A stretch of DNA of 64,000 bases from Neisseriaceae bacterium CLB008 (lineage in GTDB: Bacteria > Pseudomonadota > Gammaproteobacteria > Burkholderiales > Neisseriaceae), in the NCBI GenBank assembly GCA_041228285.1, contig CP166133.1:2575380-2639379 (forward strand), in the 5' to 3' direction. Positions 48,727 to 58,718 of the stretch are shown here, piece after piece; position 1 is the stretch's first letter, and each line of letters opens with the position of its first letter. Below the pieces are notes generated by a model, which had not been told where the DNA came from, made no database searches, and saw only the letters and a list, made by a program, of their open reading frames with translations. The translations under genes were made by a program, and so were the position numbers.

Positions 48727-49702
48727 GTATGCCTAGTCGGATCACCTCAGAAAAAGACAGCTCAGGCGTTAAATCATGCTGTAGCGCCCGCTCATTAATG
48801 TGGCCCAAGCCTTGCAGCGTCCGGTAGTCATAGCCCGGCACCAAACCGCCCAAATCATAAGTATACTCTGCAAAATAACCGGACAGCAGTAGGCGGTAAT
48901 CCAGCGGCAGCGCTACGATTTTCTGGGCCAAATCATAAATGATGGTGGTGCAATTACTGGTTAAAGTATGGTAATAACGAGGCCGCGCCTCGATGTCGGC
49001 AGCAATCGCCACATATTCTTTAAACAACTCTTGTAAATCCTGCGGCGGCACATTTAAGCGATAAACGTAAACCTCTTCGCCCCGTGCATTGGTTCGGGTA
49101 CGTACAATGTCCGCCTCAGTCGCCGCCACAACCACCACTTCAAATTGTTTAAAAAAGCCACCCAAAGCCGAAAACTGCTCATCGGCCTCTTTACGAATCT
49201 CAAACGAAAAAACCAAACGGCGCCCATCGGTAAACGCAAACGAAATCAGCGTATGGGCAATGGCAGGCCCCATCCAATACGACAATATCAGGTCGGCCGA
49301 TTCAATTTGGCTGATCTGATATTGATGCGTCTCCCAACGCGGCGTGTAATCAGTCGTGCTGTGCCATTCAAAATTGCGCACATTACTTAAGGTCGCTACA
49401 TCCCCCTCGATACGCGCACTCAGTAGATTGGCTACGTCGTCAGCCCACTGCCGATCATGCGAAGGCTGCAAAGTAAACCAAAACAGCAGCAGACCAGCCA
49501 GACCCACAAGGTAGGCGCGCCAACGCATGCTTAGCCAATCACTCAGCGCCCAAACAGCCAAACCCAGCCACGCCAGCAGCAACGGCAACCGCAACCGCAA
49601 CCGCAACCACCATGATGGCACTTGATACCACAGCACGCCCACACCCCACAGCGCACTTAGCACCAACAATACTTGGCACATTATTCGCACGGCAACACGC
49701 AT
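48686..49702 (-). CDS. DUF4105 (Lnb N-terminal periplasmic domain) membrane protein
   Basis: A 338-residue protein: three or so transmembrane segments in the first 90 residues, then a periplasmic DUF4105/Lnb_N domain with the diagnostic TSNCTTIIYDLA motif (Cys probably catalytic) and LLSGYFAEYTYDLGG. Lnb enzymes remodel lipoproteins, but this shorter type has no proven role. The Met at 49702 is chosen because AAGGA is 6-7 nt upstream. The frame is open to 49897, but there it translates the sRNA repeat and is not protein-like. A GGTTGC hexamer repeat encodes alternating Leu-Arg near residue 33. Confidence 0.82.
   Translation of the reverse strand: MRVAVRIMCQVLLVLSALWGVGVLWYQVPSWWLRLRLRLPLLLAWLGLAVWALSDWLSMRWRAYLVGLAGLLLFWFTLQPSHDRQWADDVANLLSARIEGDVATLSNVRNFEWHSTTDYTPRWETHQYQISQIESADLILSYWMGPAIAHTLISFAFTDGRRLVFSFEIRKEADEQFSALGGFFKQFEVVVVAATEADIVRTRTNARGEEVYVYRLNVPPQDLQELFKEYVAIAADIEARPRYYHTLTSNCTTIIYDLAQKIVALPLDYRLLLSGYFAEYTYDLGGLVPGYDYRTLQGLGHINERALQHDLTPELSFSEVIRLGIPILPKANGPTALN
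49579..49608. repeat. Hexanucleotide tandem repeat
   Basis: Five units of GCAACC (the first with one change) inside the DUF4105 gene. They encode (Leu-Arg)n beside a transmembrane segment. Gain or loss of a unit keeps the frame. Confidence 0.8.
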
Positions 49703-49806
49703 CAGCATTCCTTGAAAGACCGCAGGGATCACAAAACTGCAGATTAGCATAAGCCTGGCCCCATGCCCACGCCCCTGCTCGAGAGAAGCCCACCCAAACG
49801 GCAGGC

Positions 49807-49899
49807 AAAAAAAATGCGCACATCCAATCGGATATGCGCCAAGTCTACAAAGGAGAAATAGAGGAGAAACTGTTAAGAAGTCATTGCAACCTCTCAACG
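49807..49899 (-). ncRNA. Tandem sibling sRNA 1
   Basis: Promoter TTGACG (49934-49929), 17-base spacer, CATAAT (49911-49906). The transcript from about 49899 has a 5' hairpin (AACC/GGTT), a single-stranded CU-rich segment with UUUCUCCUCU and UUUCUCCUUU, and a terminator GCGCATATCC-GATT-GGATGTGCGC followed by ATTTTTTTT. It resembles neisserial NmsR/RcoF sRNAs by layout. No ORF of note. Confidence 0.8.
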
Positions 49900-49934
49900 G
49901 TTCCCATTATGCCTATTTAGATTTCAGTCGTCAA

Positions 49935-50244
49935 TGAAATTTTCGGAACAGGTGACAATTAAGCGAAAATTCCGAACATTTTAGGCCAAAACAAGGTTCA
50001 AAATAGGACAGTGCAACGCAGCATTTCATAAAAATACATACAAAACAATAAGTTAAATAAACAAAGAAAGCATCGTGCACAAATACAACACAAGCCAGAA
50101 ATAGTCTCTTTTATACAACACAAAAAAAGGTAAATAAGAATAGAATCATTAAGAGAAATTGGTAATTAAGTTATTTCAATAGGTTATATAGAAATAGCGC
50201 CAAGACACAAAAAACAACACTGCCACTGGCCACGTGCTTTAGGC
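49935..50244. other. AT-rich spacer between sRNA 1 and sRNA 2
   Basis: Apart from the end of repeat homology, I see no frame, hairpin or repeat here. Composition is strongly A-rich. Confidence 0.5.
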
Positions 50245-50338
50245 AAAAAAAACGCGCACATCCAAAAGGATATGCGCCAAGTCTACAAAGGAGAAATAGA
50301 GGAGAAACTTGTTAAGGAGTCATTGCAACCCCTCAACA
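50245..50338 (-). ncRNA. Tandem sibling sRNA 2
   Basis: Nearly identical to sRNA 1 over about 140 bases including the promoter: TTGACG (50373-50368), 17-base spacer, CATAAT (50350-50345). The CU-rich segment is the same. The 5' hairpin and terminator loop differ (GCGCATATCC-TTTT-GGATGTGCGC), then GTTTTTTTT. The conserved promoter and compensated stem argue that it is functional. Confidence 0.8.
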
Positions 50339-50373
50339 GTGCCTATTATGCCCATTTAGATTTCAGTCGTCAA

Positions 50374-50698
50374 TGAAATTTTCGATTTATTACAGAATTA
50401 AACATAAATCCGAACAATTTCGAGCAGCAAAATGAAAGGCTTTGTCAAAAACCACCGCCGATAAAAAATAATTTATTATTTATCAACCACTTAAAACAAA
50501 ACCTCGGCCAACAGAAAAATGGACAATAAAAACCACACCTGCTTCACCACCTCTTACAGAGAAAACCCTGGCCATAACATTGAATAACGCCAACCAGCGC
50601 TGTGTATTTTCAACCCCAAAGCCTTCTATTGGTGCAGCATCGAAGGTAGGTTTGGTCTAAATAGGTCATGAAATGGTTTAACGATGGGCTTAACAGGC
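50374..50698. other. Spacer between sRNA 2 and sRNA 3
   Basis: No convincing gene or repeat. The spacing keeps an apparent period of about 440-455 bases between the sRNA copies. Confidence 0.5.
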
Positions 50699-50789
50699 AA
50701 AAAAAATGCGCACATCCAATCGGATATGCGCCAAGTCTACAAAGGAGAAATAGAGGAGAAACTATCAAGTGGACTAGAGCCACCTGATG
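50699..50789 (-). ncRNA. Tandem sibling sRNA 3
   Basis: Promoter TTGCAA (50824-50819), 17-base spacer, GATAAT (50801-50796), different from copies 1 and 2. The 5' hairpin is also different (ATCAGGTGG / CCACTTGAT, nine pairs), while the CU-rich segment and the terminator equal those of sRNA 1. It could therefore respond to different conditions and share the same targets. Confidence 0.8.
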
Positions 50790-51021
50790 AAGATCATTAT
50801 CTTCCATAAACGAACATATTGCAAGCTTTTTTTGATTTTATTTTTAAAAACACCGAAAAAAAACCCACATTTATTCGATTTTGAATTATTTCGAACGCAG
50901 AAACCCTAAAAATGCCAACACATATGAACATTTTTATATTTAAACCGAAAAACCAGCCCCCTTTTTTTATGCGATAATTGGGCTTATTTCTCATTCACTC
51001 TTTTATTCGGCGGATTGATTC

Positions 51022-52134
51022 ATGTTTACATCGTTAACCCAGCACATCACAGACCCTCGACAATACCCAGCAACGCCTCCTGGCAATGAGCTCTTACGCC
51101 ACGCCAGCATGATGTTGAACGCCACAAGCGCAGCTGACAAAAGCCTCAGCACCTCGGAACTGCAAGCAGCCATTAACCGCATGCTGTCGGAAGATCATTT
51201 CTTGGGCCTATCCGTTGCTCTGTCTATGGTGCCGAATCAAGCCACTTACCAAACCATCTGGCAAGCACTGAATAAAAGCTTAGTCCCCCAAAGCGAGCAA
51301 CAAGTTCAATGGTTCGCCCTACCCATCATCGTGGTAGCAGGCACTCAACAAGAGGCTAACCTCAACCCACAAACACCAGTTGAGGCCATAAACGAATGTT
51401 TCAAGAGCCACGGCATCACAGCCCACACCGACGCCATCCATTGGCACCCTGAATTACTGTCGGCTACCAGCCTATCGGCCATTAAAGCCAGTCAATGGTA
51501 TCAAGCTAAAGCAGATGCCAGCGCCGCCAAAAGCTTACTTGATGCCCTACCAGCAAGCGTACTCTATGCACCTCAAGGCCAATCGGTTGAGGTCGTATAC
51601 GCCCTGGGCTATACCACCGACGCCAACGCGTTGCCATTAGGCAGCGCTCTGCGCCAAGCGGCCCTTCCTTTAATGCAAGTATTCAACGAACACTTCAAAC
51701 AGGCCGGCTGTACCATTTTTGCGAACCCTTTACCGCCGTACCCTATTTTTAACGCCATGGTTGAAGGCGGCAAAATGCGCCTGCAAATGGCCTTAGACGT
51801 TTTTGCGGGCAACGCCATTCGGGCCGTACGTTTACAAAGTGGTCGTGTCGGCGTGGTCATTGCCCCACAAGAAGGCGGCAACCTCATGTTCACGTTTAAC
51901 GCCACCGAAAGCACTTATGGTCTCCCCGAACAGGTTTTTGCTTGGCCGCTGTCGCCGCTAGACAATATGGAATTAATCTTACAAAACTTCTTAGAACTAT
52001 TAGTAGAATGCCAGGTGGAACACGTGCGCCTGTGCCAAGACATCGTCCCCCTTGATGCAGCACTACCAACTTATGAGGGCGCATTAAAACTAACCAGCGT
52101 GAACCCATTGACCCAAGAAAAACGCTTGTCATGA
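51022..52134 (+). CDS. Conserved-looking protein of unknown function
   Basis: A 370-residue, apparently cytoplasmic protein without signal peptide or membrane segments. The C-terminal half has a regular alpha/beta character (MRLQMALDVFAGNAIRAVRL). I recognise no domain. Its stop overlaps the start of the phosphatase gene in an ATGA arrangement, so the two are coupled. It lies downstream of the sRNA region, transcribed away from it. Confidence 0.75.
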   Translation: MFTSLTQHITDPRQYPATPPGNELLRHASMMLNATSAADKSLSTSELQAAINRMLSEDHFLGLSVALSMVPNQATYQTIWQALNKSLVPQSEQQVQWFALPIIVVAGTQQEANLNPQTPVEAINECFKSHGITAHTDAIHWHPELLSATSLSAIKASQWYQAKADASAAKSLLDALPASVLYAPQGQSVEVVYALGYTTDANALPLGSALRQAALPLMQVFNEHFKQAGCTIFANPLPPYPIFNAMVEGGKMRLQMALDVFAGNAIRAVRLQSGRVGVVIAPQEGGNLMFTFNATESTYGLPEQVFAWPLSPLDNMELILQNFLELLVECQVEHVRLCQDIVPLDAALPTYEGALKLTSVNPLTQEKRLS

Positions 52135-52610
52135 CGCCACAATCAAGCGCCATTTTATTTGTTTGTCTGGGCAATATTTGTCGCTCGCCTATGGCCGAGG
52201 GCGTAATGCGCCAGCTGATCGATGCAGCTGGCTTAAGCGCCCATATCAGCGTAGACAGTGCCGGCACCTCTGGCTGGCACGACGGAGAGCCAGAACATTT
52301 GGGCACCCGCGCGCAGCTCAAACAACACGGCATCAATCTATCTGAATTTAAAAGCCGTAAACTGCTGCCACAAGATCAGCAAACGTTTGACTACATTGTG
52401 GTCATGGACGACCAAAATGCCATCGACACTGTGGCTTGCTTTGGCAACGACCATAAAATCATCAAGTTAACCGACCTATGCCAGCGCTTTTCTGTTCCCG
52501 GCGTACCCGACCCTTGGTTTACCCATGATTTTGATGAAACCTATCAAATTATTTTAGATGGCTGCCAGCAACTGCTGTCTCTTATCCAAAATAAGCAGTT
52601 AGCACCATAA
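52131..52610 (+). CDS. Low molecular weight protein-tyrosine phosphatase
   Basis: A 159-residue phosphatase. The catalytic loop CLGNICRS has the nucleophile Cys12 and Arg18, and the general-acid Asp lies in the VPDPWFTHDF loop near residue 126. It dephosphorylates tyrosine in proteins, in many bacteria as partner of a BY-kinase for polysaccharide export, but no kinase is nearby. It is translationally coupled to the unknown 370-aa protein. Confidence 0.93.
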   Translation: MTPQSSAILFVCLGNICRSPMAEGVMRQLIDAAGLSAHISVDSAGTSGWHDGEPEHLGTRAQLKQHGINLSEFKSRKLLPQDQQTFDYIVVMDDQNAIDTVACFGNDHKIIKLTDLCQRFSVPGVPDPWFTHDFDETYQIILDGCQQLLSLIQNKQLAP

Positions 52611-52727
52611 GCATAAAACCTGCCTATATTCCCCCCAAAAAAAGGACAATATAGGCTAGAATAGAAGCCCACAACACAGGCCAAACAATGGCCGTTTGCC
52701 AATTGATCCATCAGCAAAGGAATCTTT

Positions 52728-53978
52728 ATGTTTTCGAAACAAGTAACGATAGACGCGTTTGATCCTGAATTAGCCCAAGCCATGGCGCAAGAAAAAGTCC
52801 GCCAAGAAGACCACGTTGAACTAATCGCTTCTGAAAACTATGTCAGCTATGCGGTTATGGAAGCTCAAGGCTCATACCTAACCAATAAATATGCTGAGGG
52901 CTACCCTGGCAAACGCTACTACGGTGGTTGTGAGTATGTTGACGTGGCCGAACAATTGGCCATTGACCGTTTGAAAGACCTATTTGGCGCCGCTTACGCC
53001 AACGTACAGCCTCATTCTGGCTCACAAGCCAACCAAGCCGTCTACGCTTCAGTATTGAAACCAGGCGACACCATCTTAGGCATGAGCTTGGCCCACGGTG
53101 GTCACTTGACCCACGGTGCGTCAGTAAACATTTCTGGCAAGCTATACAACGCCATCACCTACGGCCTAGACGAAAACGAAGTATTGAACTACGACGAAGT
53201 GGAAAAACTAGCCCTAGAACACAAGCCTAAAATGATTGTGGCCGGTGCTTCTGCCTACTCTTTGGTGATTGACTGGGCTCGCTTCCGTGAAATCGCAGAC
53301 AAAGTAGGTGCCTACCTATTCGTAGACATGGCTCACTATGCTGGCCTAATCGCCGCAGGCGAATACCCGAACCCAGTGCCGTTTGCAGACTTTGTGACCA
53401 GCACCACCCACAAAACCCTACGTGGCCCTCGTGGTGGCATCATCTTGACGCGCTCAGAAGAGCACGCAAAAGCCTTGAACTCTGCGATCTTCCCATCGCT
53501 ACAAGGTGGCCCATTGATGCACGTGATTGCCGCTAAAGCCGTTGCGTTCAAAGAAGCCGCTTCTGACGACTTTAAAGCCTACGCTAAACAGGTTAAGAAA
53601 AACGCCCAAGTATTGGCCGACACCTTAATCGAACGGGGCCTACGCATCATTTCTGGCCGTACCGACAGCCACTTGATGTTGGTTGACTTACAGCCTAAGA
53701 AAATCACCGGCAAGCTAGCGGAAGAAGTATTGGGTAAAGCCCACATCACCGTGAACAAAAACGCCATCCCTAACGACCCAGAAAAACCATTCGTGACTTC
53801 TGGCGTTCGCTTGGGCACCCCTGCGATCACGACTCGTGGCTTCAAGGAAGAAGAAACCCGTCAATTGGCTCATTTAATTGCCGACGTTTTGGAAAACCCA
53901 GAAGACCAAGCCACCATCGATCGCGTAGCGGCTGAGGTTCAAGCCTTGTGCAAAAAACTACCGGTATACGGCGCTTAA
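52728..53978 (+). CDS. glyA: Serine hydroxymethyltransferase
   Basis: A 416-residue PLP enzyme. The PLP-Lys is in [14 protein letters not shown] (about 225), and the N-terminus has [10 protein letters not shown]. It converts serine and tetrahydrofolate to glycine and methylene-tetrahydrofolate. AAAGGAATC lies upstream of the ATG. An inverted repeat CCTATATT / AATATAGG (52623-52655), with C6 and A7 runs in its loop, lies in the leader or just upstream. Confidence 0.97.
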   Translation: MFSKQVTIDAFDPELAQAMAQEKVRQEDHVELIASENYVSYAVMEAQGSYLTNKYAEGYPGKRYYGGCEYVDVAEQLAIDRLKDLFGAAYANVQPHSGSQANQAVYASVLKPGDTILGMSLAHGGHLTHGASVNISGKLYNAITYGLDENEVLNYDEVEKLALEHKPKMIVAGASAYSLVIDWARFREIADKVGAYLFVDMAHYAGLIAAGEYPNPVPFADFVTSTTHKTLRGPRGGIILTRSEEHAKALNSAIFPSLQGGPLMHVIAAKAVAFKEAASDDFKAYAKQVKKNAQVLADTLIERGLRIISGRTDSHLMLVDLQPKKITGKLAEEVLGKAHITVNKNAIPNDPEKPFVTSGVRLGTPAITTRGFKEEETRQLAHLIADVLENPEDQATIDRVAAEVQALCKKLPVYGA

Positions 53979-53999
53979 TTTAAGCCTTATGATTGATTT

Positions 54000-54024
54000 A
54001 AAGCCCACTTCAGTGGGCTTTTTT
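54000..54024 (+). terminator. glyA terminator
   Basis: Hairpin AAGCCCACT-TC-AGTGGGCTT followed by T6. Confidence 0.85.
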
Positions 54025-54034
54025 GCATGTACAG

Positions 54035-54068
54035 CGCCGTAGTGTGGATACAGCGTAGCCTACCCACC
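54035..54068. repeat. Fragment of the palindromic interspersed element
   Basis: GCGTAGCCTACCCACC and a diverged GCCGTAGTGTGGATACA match the left third of copies A-D; the rest is missing. Confidence 0.6.
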
Positions 54069-54114
54069 GTTGCCAAAGCGTCTGCCGGTTCAAACCGAAT
54101 CGATTACCCAAACC

Positions 54115-54141
54115 AAAAAAAGCCACCTAAAGGTGGCTTTT
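54115..54141 (-). terminator. valS terminator
   Basis: Minus strand: AAAGCCACCT-TT-AGGTGGCTTT followed by T-rich sequence, 20 bases past valS. Confidence 0.85.
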
Positions 54142-54160
54142 CATCACTGAATCTAAATAC

Positions 54161-56971
54161 TTATTTTAATTTCGCCAATTGGGCATGAATTTTGCTGAGC
54201 TTGTCTTCGATTTCAGCCAACTGTTCGCGGTCTTTCGCCACCAAATGTGCCGGTGCCTTATCGGTGTAGCCAGGTTTGCCCAACTTCGCCTGCAACTTCT
54301 CAAGCTCTTTCACCAATTTGGCTTCTTCACGGCCCAAACGCGCCGTTTCCGCGGCCTTATCGATTTCCACCTTCAGCATCATGCGCGCGCCCGAACACAC
54401 CGCCACAGGGGCGTCATCTTCTGGCAAAGTGCTCACTAAGGTCGCTTCGGTTAAGCGAGCCAATAACGCCAAGTAAGGCAGCATACTGCTGAATTCTTGC
54501 CCACCTTCAATGAACAACGGCGCTTTAACCGCAGGGCCTAAACCCATTTCACCGCGTAGGTTACGCACCGAGCCCACAAGATCTTTAAACAAAGTCATTT
54601 GCGCCATGCTCTCAGGGAACATAAAGCCTGGCTCCACTACTGGCCAAGGTGCCATCATCACGCTGTCGGTCACTTTCGCCTCAGCTGCAGGCGCCACGGT
54701 TTGCCATAGCTCTTCGGTAATGAACGGCATGATCGGATGGGTCAGGCGTAAAATGGTTTCCAGTACGTGCAGCAAAGTATGGCGGGTGGCGCGTGCCGCC
54801 GCCTCATCGCCGCTTTGCAGCTGTACCTTAGCCAGTTCAACATACCAGTCGCAGTATTCATTCCAGGCAAACTCATAAATCGCCTGAGCCGCCAAGTCAA
54901 AGCGATAGGTCTCCATCGCTTCGGTCACTTGGGCCACCGTGTTTTGTAAGCTATTTAGAATCCACTGATCCACAAAGCTGTATTGACGCTCAGCATCCTG
55001 ATGGCCACAGTCTTTGTCTTCGACGTTCATCATCACAAAACGGGTCGCATTCCACAACTTATTACAGAAATTGCGGTAGCCTTCACAACGTTTAAAGTCA
55101 AAGTTAACAGAGCGGCCAAGGCTGGCGTAGCTGGCCATGGTAAAGCGTAGCGCATCCGTACCGTAAGCAGGAATGCCTTCAGGGAATTGCTTTTCCGTCT
55201 GCTTCACGATGGCTGGCGCGTGCTCTGGGCGGCGTAGGCCAGTGGTGCGTTTTACCAGTAGATCAGGCAAGGCCACGCCATCAATCAAGTCAACGGGGTC
55301 GATCACATTGCCCTCAGACTTAGACATTTTCTTGCCTTCGTGGTCGCGCACCATGCCGTGAATGTACACGTCGGTAAACGGCACTTTGCCGGTAAAGTGT
55401 TTGGTCATCATGATCATTCGGGCTACCCAGAAGAAAATGATTTCGTAACCCGTCACCAACACATTAGACGGCAAGAATGCGCGCAGCTCTGGTGATTCTT
55501 CTGGCCAGCCTAGGCTAGAGAACGGCACCATAGCCGAGCTAAACCAAGTGTCCAAAACGTCTTCTTCTTGACGCAGAACCACGCCTTCACCGGCCAAGGC
55601 CTGGGCTTCAGCGGCGGTTTTAGCCACATAGATTTTGCCTTCTTCATCGTACCAAGCAGGGATTTGATGGCCCCACCACAGCTGGCGAGAAATACACCAA
55701 TCTTGAATATTATTCATCCATTGATTGTAGGTATTCACCCAGTTTTCAGGAATAAAACGCACTTCGCCATTCTCAACCACCGACATCGCTTTTTGCACCA
55801 GCGATTGCCCTGTTGCATCGCCTTCGGCAACTTCACTCATGGCCATAAACCACTGGTTGGTCAACATGGGCTCAATCACGGTGCCGGTACGGTCGCCGCG
55901 CGGTGACATGAGTTTATGTGCTTTCACCTCAACCAATAGGTCTTGCGCCTTAAGGTCGGCCACAATGGCCTTACGCGCCGCAAAACGATCTAAGCCAGCA
56001 TAGGCTTCTGGCAGATCAATCGAACCCAAAGCCTTACCGTCAAAGGCACACACTTCGGCTTTAGCCAATACTTTGGCTTCCAAATCAAAAATATTGATGA
56101 GCTCAGTGCCGTGGCGCTTACCCACCTCATAGTCATTAAAATCGTGCGCAGGGGTAATCTTCACGCAACCCGTACCAAAGCCTGCCTCTACGTAATCATC
56201 GGTAATCACCGGAATTTCACGACCAGTCAACGGCAGTACCAAGGTTTTACCCACCAAGTGAGCGTAACGTTCGTCTTCTGCATTCACCGCAACCGCCACG
56301 TCGCCCAATAAGGTTTCGGGACGAGTCGTGGCAATTTCCACAAATTCGTCGCTGCCCACCACTGGGTAGCGGATGTGCCACATATGGCCATCCTCTTCCG
56401 TGCTTTCTACTTCCAAGTCCGATACGGCCGTGCCCAACACAGGGTCCCAGTTCACCAAACGCTTACCGCGGTAAATCAGACCTTCATTGTACAAGCGCAC
56501 AAACACTTCCAAGACCACTTTAGAATGGTCTTCGCTCATGGTGAAGTATTCGTGTTCCCAATCGACTGAACAGCCGACGCGACGCATTTGTTCGGTAATG
56601 GTGCCGCCGGAAATGTCTTTCCACTCCCAGATCTTTTTCACAAAAGCTTCACGACCCATTTCATGGCGGTCAATGCCCTGCTCGCTCAACTGGCGCTCCA
56701 CCACGATTTGGGTGGCAATGCCGGCGTGATCAGTACCAGGTACCCACAAGGTGTTGCAGCCCTTCATTCTGTGATAGCGAGTTAAGCCATCCATAATGGT
56801 CTGGTTAAAGGCGTGGCCCATGTGCAGCGTGCCGGTCACGTTAGGCGGCGGCAGCTGAATGCAAAACGGCGGGGCCGTTTCATCCATGCTGGGTTTAAAA
56901 TAGCCGGCTTCAGACCAAGTCTGATACCACTTGTGTTCGATGTTCTTGGGTTCGTATTTAGCAGTGCTCAT
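54161..56971 (-). CDS. valS: Valine-tRNA ligase
   Basis: A 936-residue class I synthetase with HMGH (50-53), the HIGH signature, and [10 protein letters not shown] in the second half. The CP1 editing domain lies between them, an anticodon-binding domain follows, and a C-terminal coiled coil ends in [16 protein letters not shown]. It charges tRNA-Val and hydrolyses Thr-tRNA-Val. Length is typical. Confidence 0.97.
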   Translation of the reverse strand: MSTAKYEPKNIEHKWYQTWSEAGYFKPSMDETAPPFCIQLPPPNVTGTLHMGHAFNQTIMDGLTRYHRMKGCNTLWVPGTDHAGIATQIVVERQLSEQGIDRHEMGREAFVKKIWEWKDISGGTITEQMRRVGCSVDWEHEYFTMSEDHSKVVLEVFVRLYNEGLIYRGKRLVNWDPVLGTAVSDLEVESTEEDGHMWHIRYPVVGSDEFVEIATTRPETLLGDVAVAVNAEDERYAHLVGKTLVLPLTGREIPVITDDYVEAGFGTGCVKITPAHDFNDYEVGKRHGTELINIFDLEAKVLAKAEVCAFDGKALGSIDLPEAYAGLDRFAARKAIVADLKAQDLLVEVKAHKLMSPRGDRTGTVIEPMLTNQWFMAMSEVAEGDATGQSLVQKAMSVVENGEVRFIPENWVNTYNQWMNNIQDWCISRQLWWGHQIPAWYDEEGKIYVAKTAAEAQALAGEGVVLRQEEDVLDTWFSSAMVPFSSLGWPEESPELRAFLPSNVLVTGYEIIFFWVARMIMMTKHFTGKVPFTDVYIHGMVRDHEGKKMSKSEGNVIDPVDLIDGVALPDLLVKRTTGLRRPEHAPAIVKQTEKQFPEGIPAYGTDALRFTMASYASLGRSVNFDFKRCEGYRNFCNKLWNATRFVMMNVEDKDCGHQDAERQYSFVDQWILNSLQNTVAQVTEAMETYRFDLAAQAIYEFAWNEYCDWYVELAKVQLQSGDEAAARATRHTLLHVLETILRLTHPIMPFITEELWQTVAPAAEAKVTDSVMMAPWPVVEPGFMFPESMAQMTLFKDLVGSVRNLRGEMGLGPAVKAPLFIEGGQEFSSMLPYLALLARLTEATLVSTLPEDDAPVAVCSGARMMLKVEIDKAAETARLGREEAKLVKELEKLQAKLGKPGYTDKAPAHLVAKDREQLAEIEDKLSKIHAQLAKLK

Positions 56972-57073
56972 AAATATTCTTTAGTTTCGGCAAATGATGG
57001 CCATTATAACTGAAAAAGGCTTACGCATCTTGTGGTAAGCCTAGCTTTTTTAACTGATTCTAACAGCAACAAT

Positions 57074-57289
57074 TCAATCTTCTGAAGGCAGCCGTCCAGA
57101 TAAAAGACCAGACATTGGGTCTTCTTCGACGACGGGAACCTTATACGATTCGTCGGCCCAAGCACCTAAATCAATCAGGCGGCAGCGATCGCTACAAAAC
57201 GGCCGAAAAGGGCTTGATTCGCCCCACTGAACCGATGTTTTACAGGTTGGGCAAGCCACGATTAATGGTTTTTCACTCACTTCACTCAT
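57074..57289 (-). CDS. yacG: DNA gyrase inhibitor YacG
   Basis: A 71-residue zinc protein with CPTC (13-16) and [18 protein letters not shown], the four-Cys site and conserved tail of YacG. In E. coli YacG binds GyrB and inhibits gyrase. It starts 3 bases after the zapD stop, so the pair is co-translated. Order coaE-zapD-yacG is conserved in many proteobacteria. Confidence 0.93.
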   Translation of the reverse strand: MSEVSEKPLIVACPTCKTSVQWGESSPFRPFCSDRCRLIDLGAWADESYKVPVVEEDPMSGLLSGRLPSED

Positions 57290-57292
57290 CCC

Positions 57293-58051
57293 TTAAAATT
57301 GACAGGTCACCAGCTGGAAAGGCACATCCGTACTGGCCTGACGGCCACGCGCTTCCATCTTGGTGGCGTTTAAAAAACGCACGTGGGTCAAGTATTTATT
57401 GGCGGATACCTCAGGCACTACGCCTAGCTCTGACGTCATGATCACCCGCAGTAAATGCACACCCTTACCCACGCCAGACTGTTGGTAATTACCTTGTTTG
57501 GCCACGCAGTCGGTGGTGGTGCCTTTATTGCGTAAAATCCGTAACAACACCTTAACGGCTCTATCTGTGGGCACTAAAGAGGCTTGCCAACTGAGTAAGT
57601 CTTGACGCCGCTCGGCGGGTGCTAAATGCTGCCAAAAATAATACGACGGTAGATCAAACTGACAGGTTCCGCCCGGCACCGACATGCGCTGCTTGATGTT
57701 CATCAGCCATTCATTCTCGCGCAAATGCTGGGCAAATTTTTGATACACTTCCTGTAGCGCAGCCGACGTTTCAACCAGCTCGGCAATCGTCGCTTCTAAA
57801 TCCAGCTCGCTACTGACGCCTTCGACCAGCTGCTGACTCATGATTTGGCGCTCACGCTCCATCGCCTGCAACATGTCTAATTTCAATTCGGCACGAGAAG
57901 CGCATTCCATCAGTTCGAACAGCGTTTGTAATGCGGTATGATGCGCCCATTCGGCGTCGCTATTAATGGCGCTGTGTAGCCGATCGAACAGATACTCCAA
58001 ACGCAAAAAGGTGCGCACACGCTCAATGATCGGAAACTCAAAACAAACCAT
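57293..58051 (-). CDS. zapD: Cell division protein ZapD
   Basis: A 252-residue all-helical/beta protein of the DUF1342 family: starts FEFPIIERVRTFLRLEYLFD and includes CQFDLPSYYFW and DRAVKVLLRILRNKG. ZapD bundles FtsZ filaments at the Z-ring. It lies between coaE and yacG, which is the common arrangement. Confidence 0.93.
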   Translation of the reverse strand: MVCFEFPIIERVRTFLRLEYLFDRLHSAINSDAEWAHHTALQTLFELMECASRAELKLDMLQAMERERQIMSQQLVEGVSSELDLEATIAELVETSAALQEVYQKFAQHLRENEWLMNIKQRMSVPGGTCQFDLPSYYFWQHLAPAERRQDLLSWQASLVPTDRAVKVLLRILRNKGTTTDCVAKQGNYQQSGVGKGVHLLRVIMTSELGVVPEVSANKYLTHVRFLNATKMEARGRQASTDVPFQLVTCQF

Positions 58052-58086
58052 ATGACGATCGCCTTTCTGCCTCAGGATACGGGATT

Positions 58087-58701
58087 TTAAAATAACGTTA
58101 AATAAAACTGGTGTAGTCGCGCCACTTCTTGCTCGAGATAGGCCAAATCAAATTCATTTTCAATGACCTCGGTGGCCACAGCCAAACGTTCACTTCGGCT
58201 TGCCTGTTGGGCCATAATGCGCAACACTTGATCGCGGCTAAAGCCATTGCGCGCCATTACCCGCTTAATTTGGGTTTCTTCGGCACAATCGACCACCAAC
58301 ACGCGCTGGCATAAGCTTAAATAGGTTTTTTTCTCTACCAATAGCGGCACGGACAGTATAGCGTATGTAGCGACCAATGAGGCATGTTGCAATGCTATTT
58401 TTTGTAAAATAAGCGGGTGCAAAATAGCTTCCAGCTGGATTTTAGCCTGCTCATTAGCAAACACCCGCTCGCGTAAAGCCGCACGATCCAACACGCCTGG
58501 GCGCGTAAAAACCGACGCACCAAACGCCTCGTGAATAAAGGGTAAGGCTTCACCACCGTCTTCAGTGAGCGAGCGCGACACCACATCGGCATCGATCACC
58601 GGCACGCCCAAAGCCGCAAAGCCGTCAGACACCTGAGTTTTTCCGCTGCCAATTCCCCCCGTCAAACCAACTAAGGGAACCGCAAGAGTTGATTGCTGCA
58701 T
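58087..58701 (-). CDS. coaE: Dephospho-CoA kinase
   Basis: A 204-residue P-loop kinase with GLTGGIGSGKTQVSDGF near the start and DADVVSRSL after it. It phosphorylates dephospho-CoA, the last CoA step. A GTG two codons upstream (58707) is an alternative start. It is 17 bases past pilD, within a run from pilF to yacG. Confidence 0.95.
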   Translation of the reverse strand: MQQSTLAVPLVGLTGGIGSGKTQVSDGFAALGVPVIDADVVSRSLTEDGGEALPFIHEAFGASVFTRPGVLDRAALRERVFANEQAKIQLEAILHPLILQKIALQHASLVATYAILSVPLLVEKKTYLSLCQRVLVVDCAEETQIKRVMARNGFSRDQVLRIMAQQASRSERLAVATEVIENEFDLAYLEQEVARLHQFYLTLF

Positions 58702-58718
58702 ACGCACTCACTTTTCAT

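Noticed and set aside
49703-49897. N-terminal extension of the DUF4105 frame up to 49897
   Set aside because: The extra residues come from translating the sRNA 1 sequence; the same stretch gives a similar peptide at the third sRNA copy. The real ribosome-binding site lies before 49702.
50610-50807. 65-codon minus-strand frame over sRNA 3
   Set aside because: Its residues are produced by the sRNA repeat (shared peptide with the frame at 49800), not by protein constraint.
54035-54112. tRNA-like T-arm GGTTCAAACC near 54088
   Set aside because: No acceptor, D or anticodon stems can be drawn around it, and part of the stretch belongs to the interspersed repeat.
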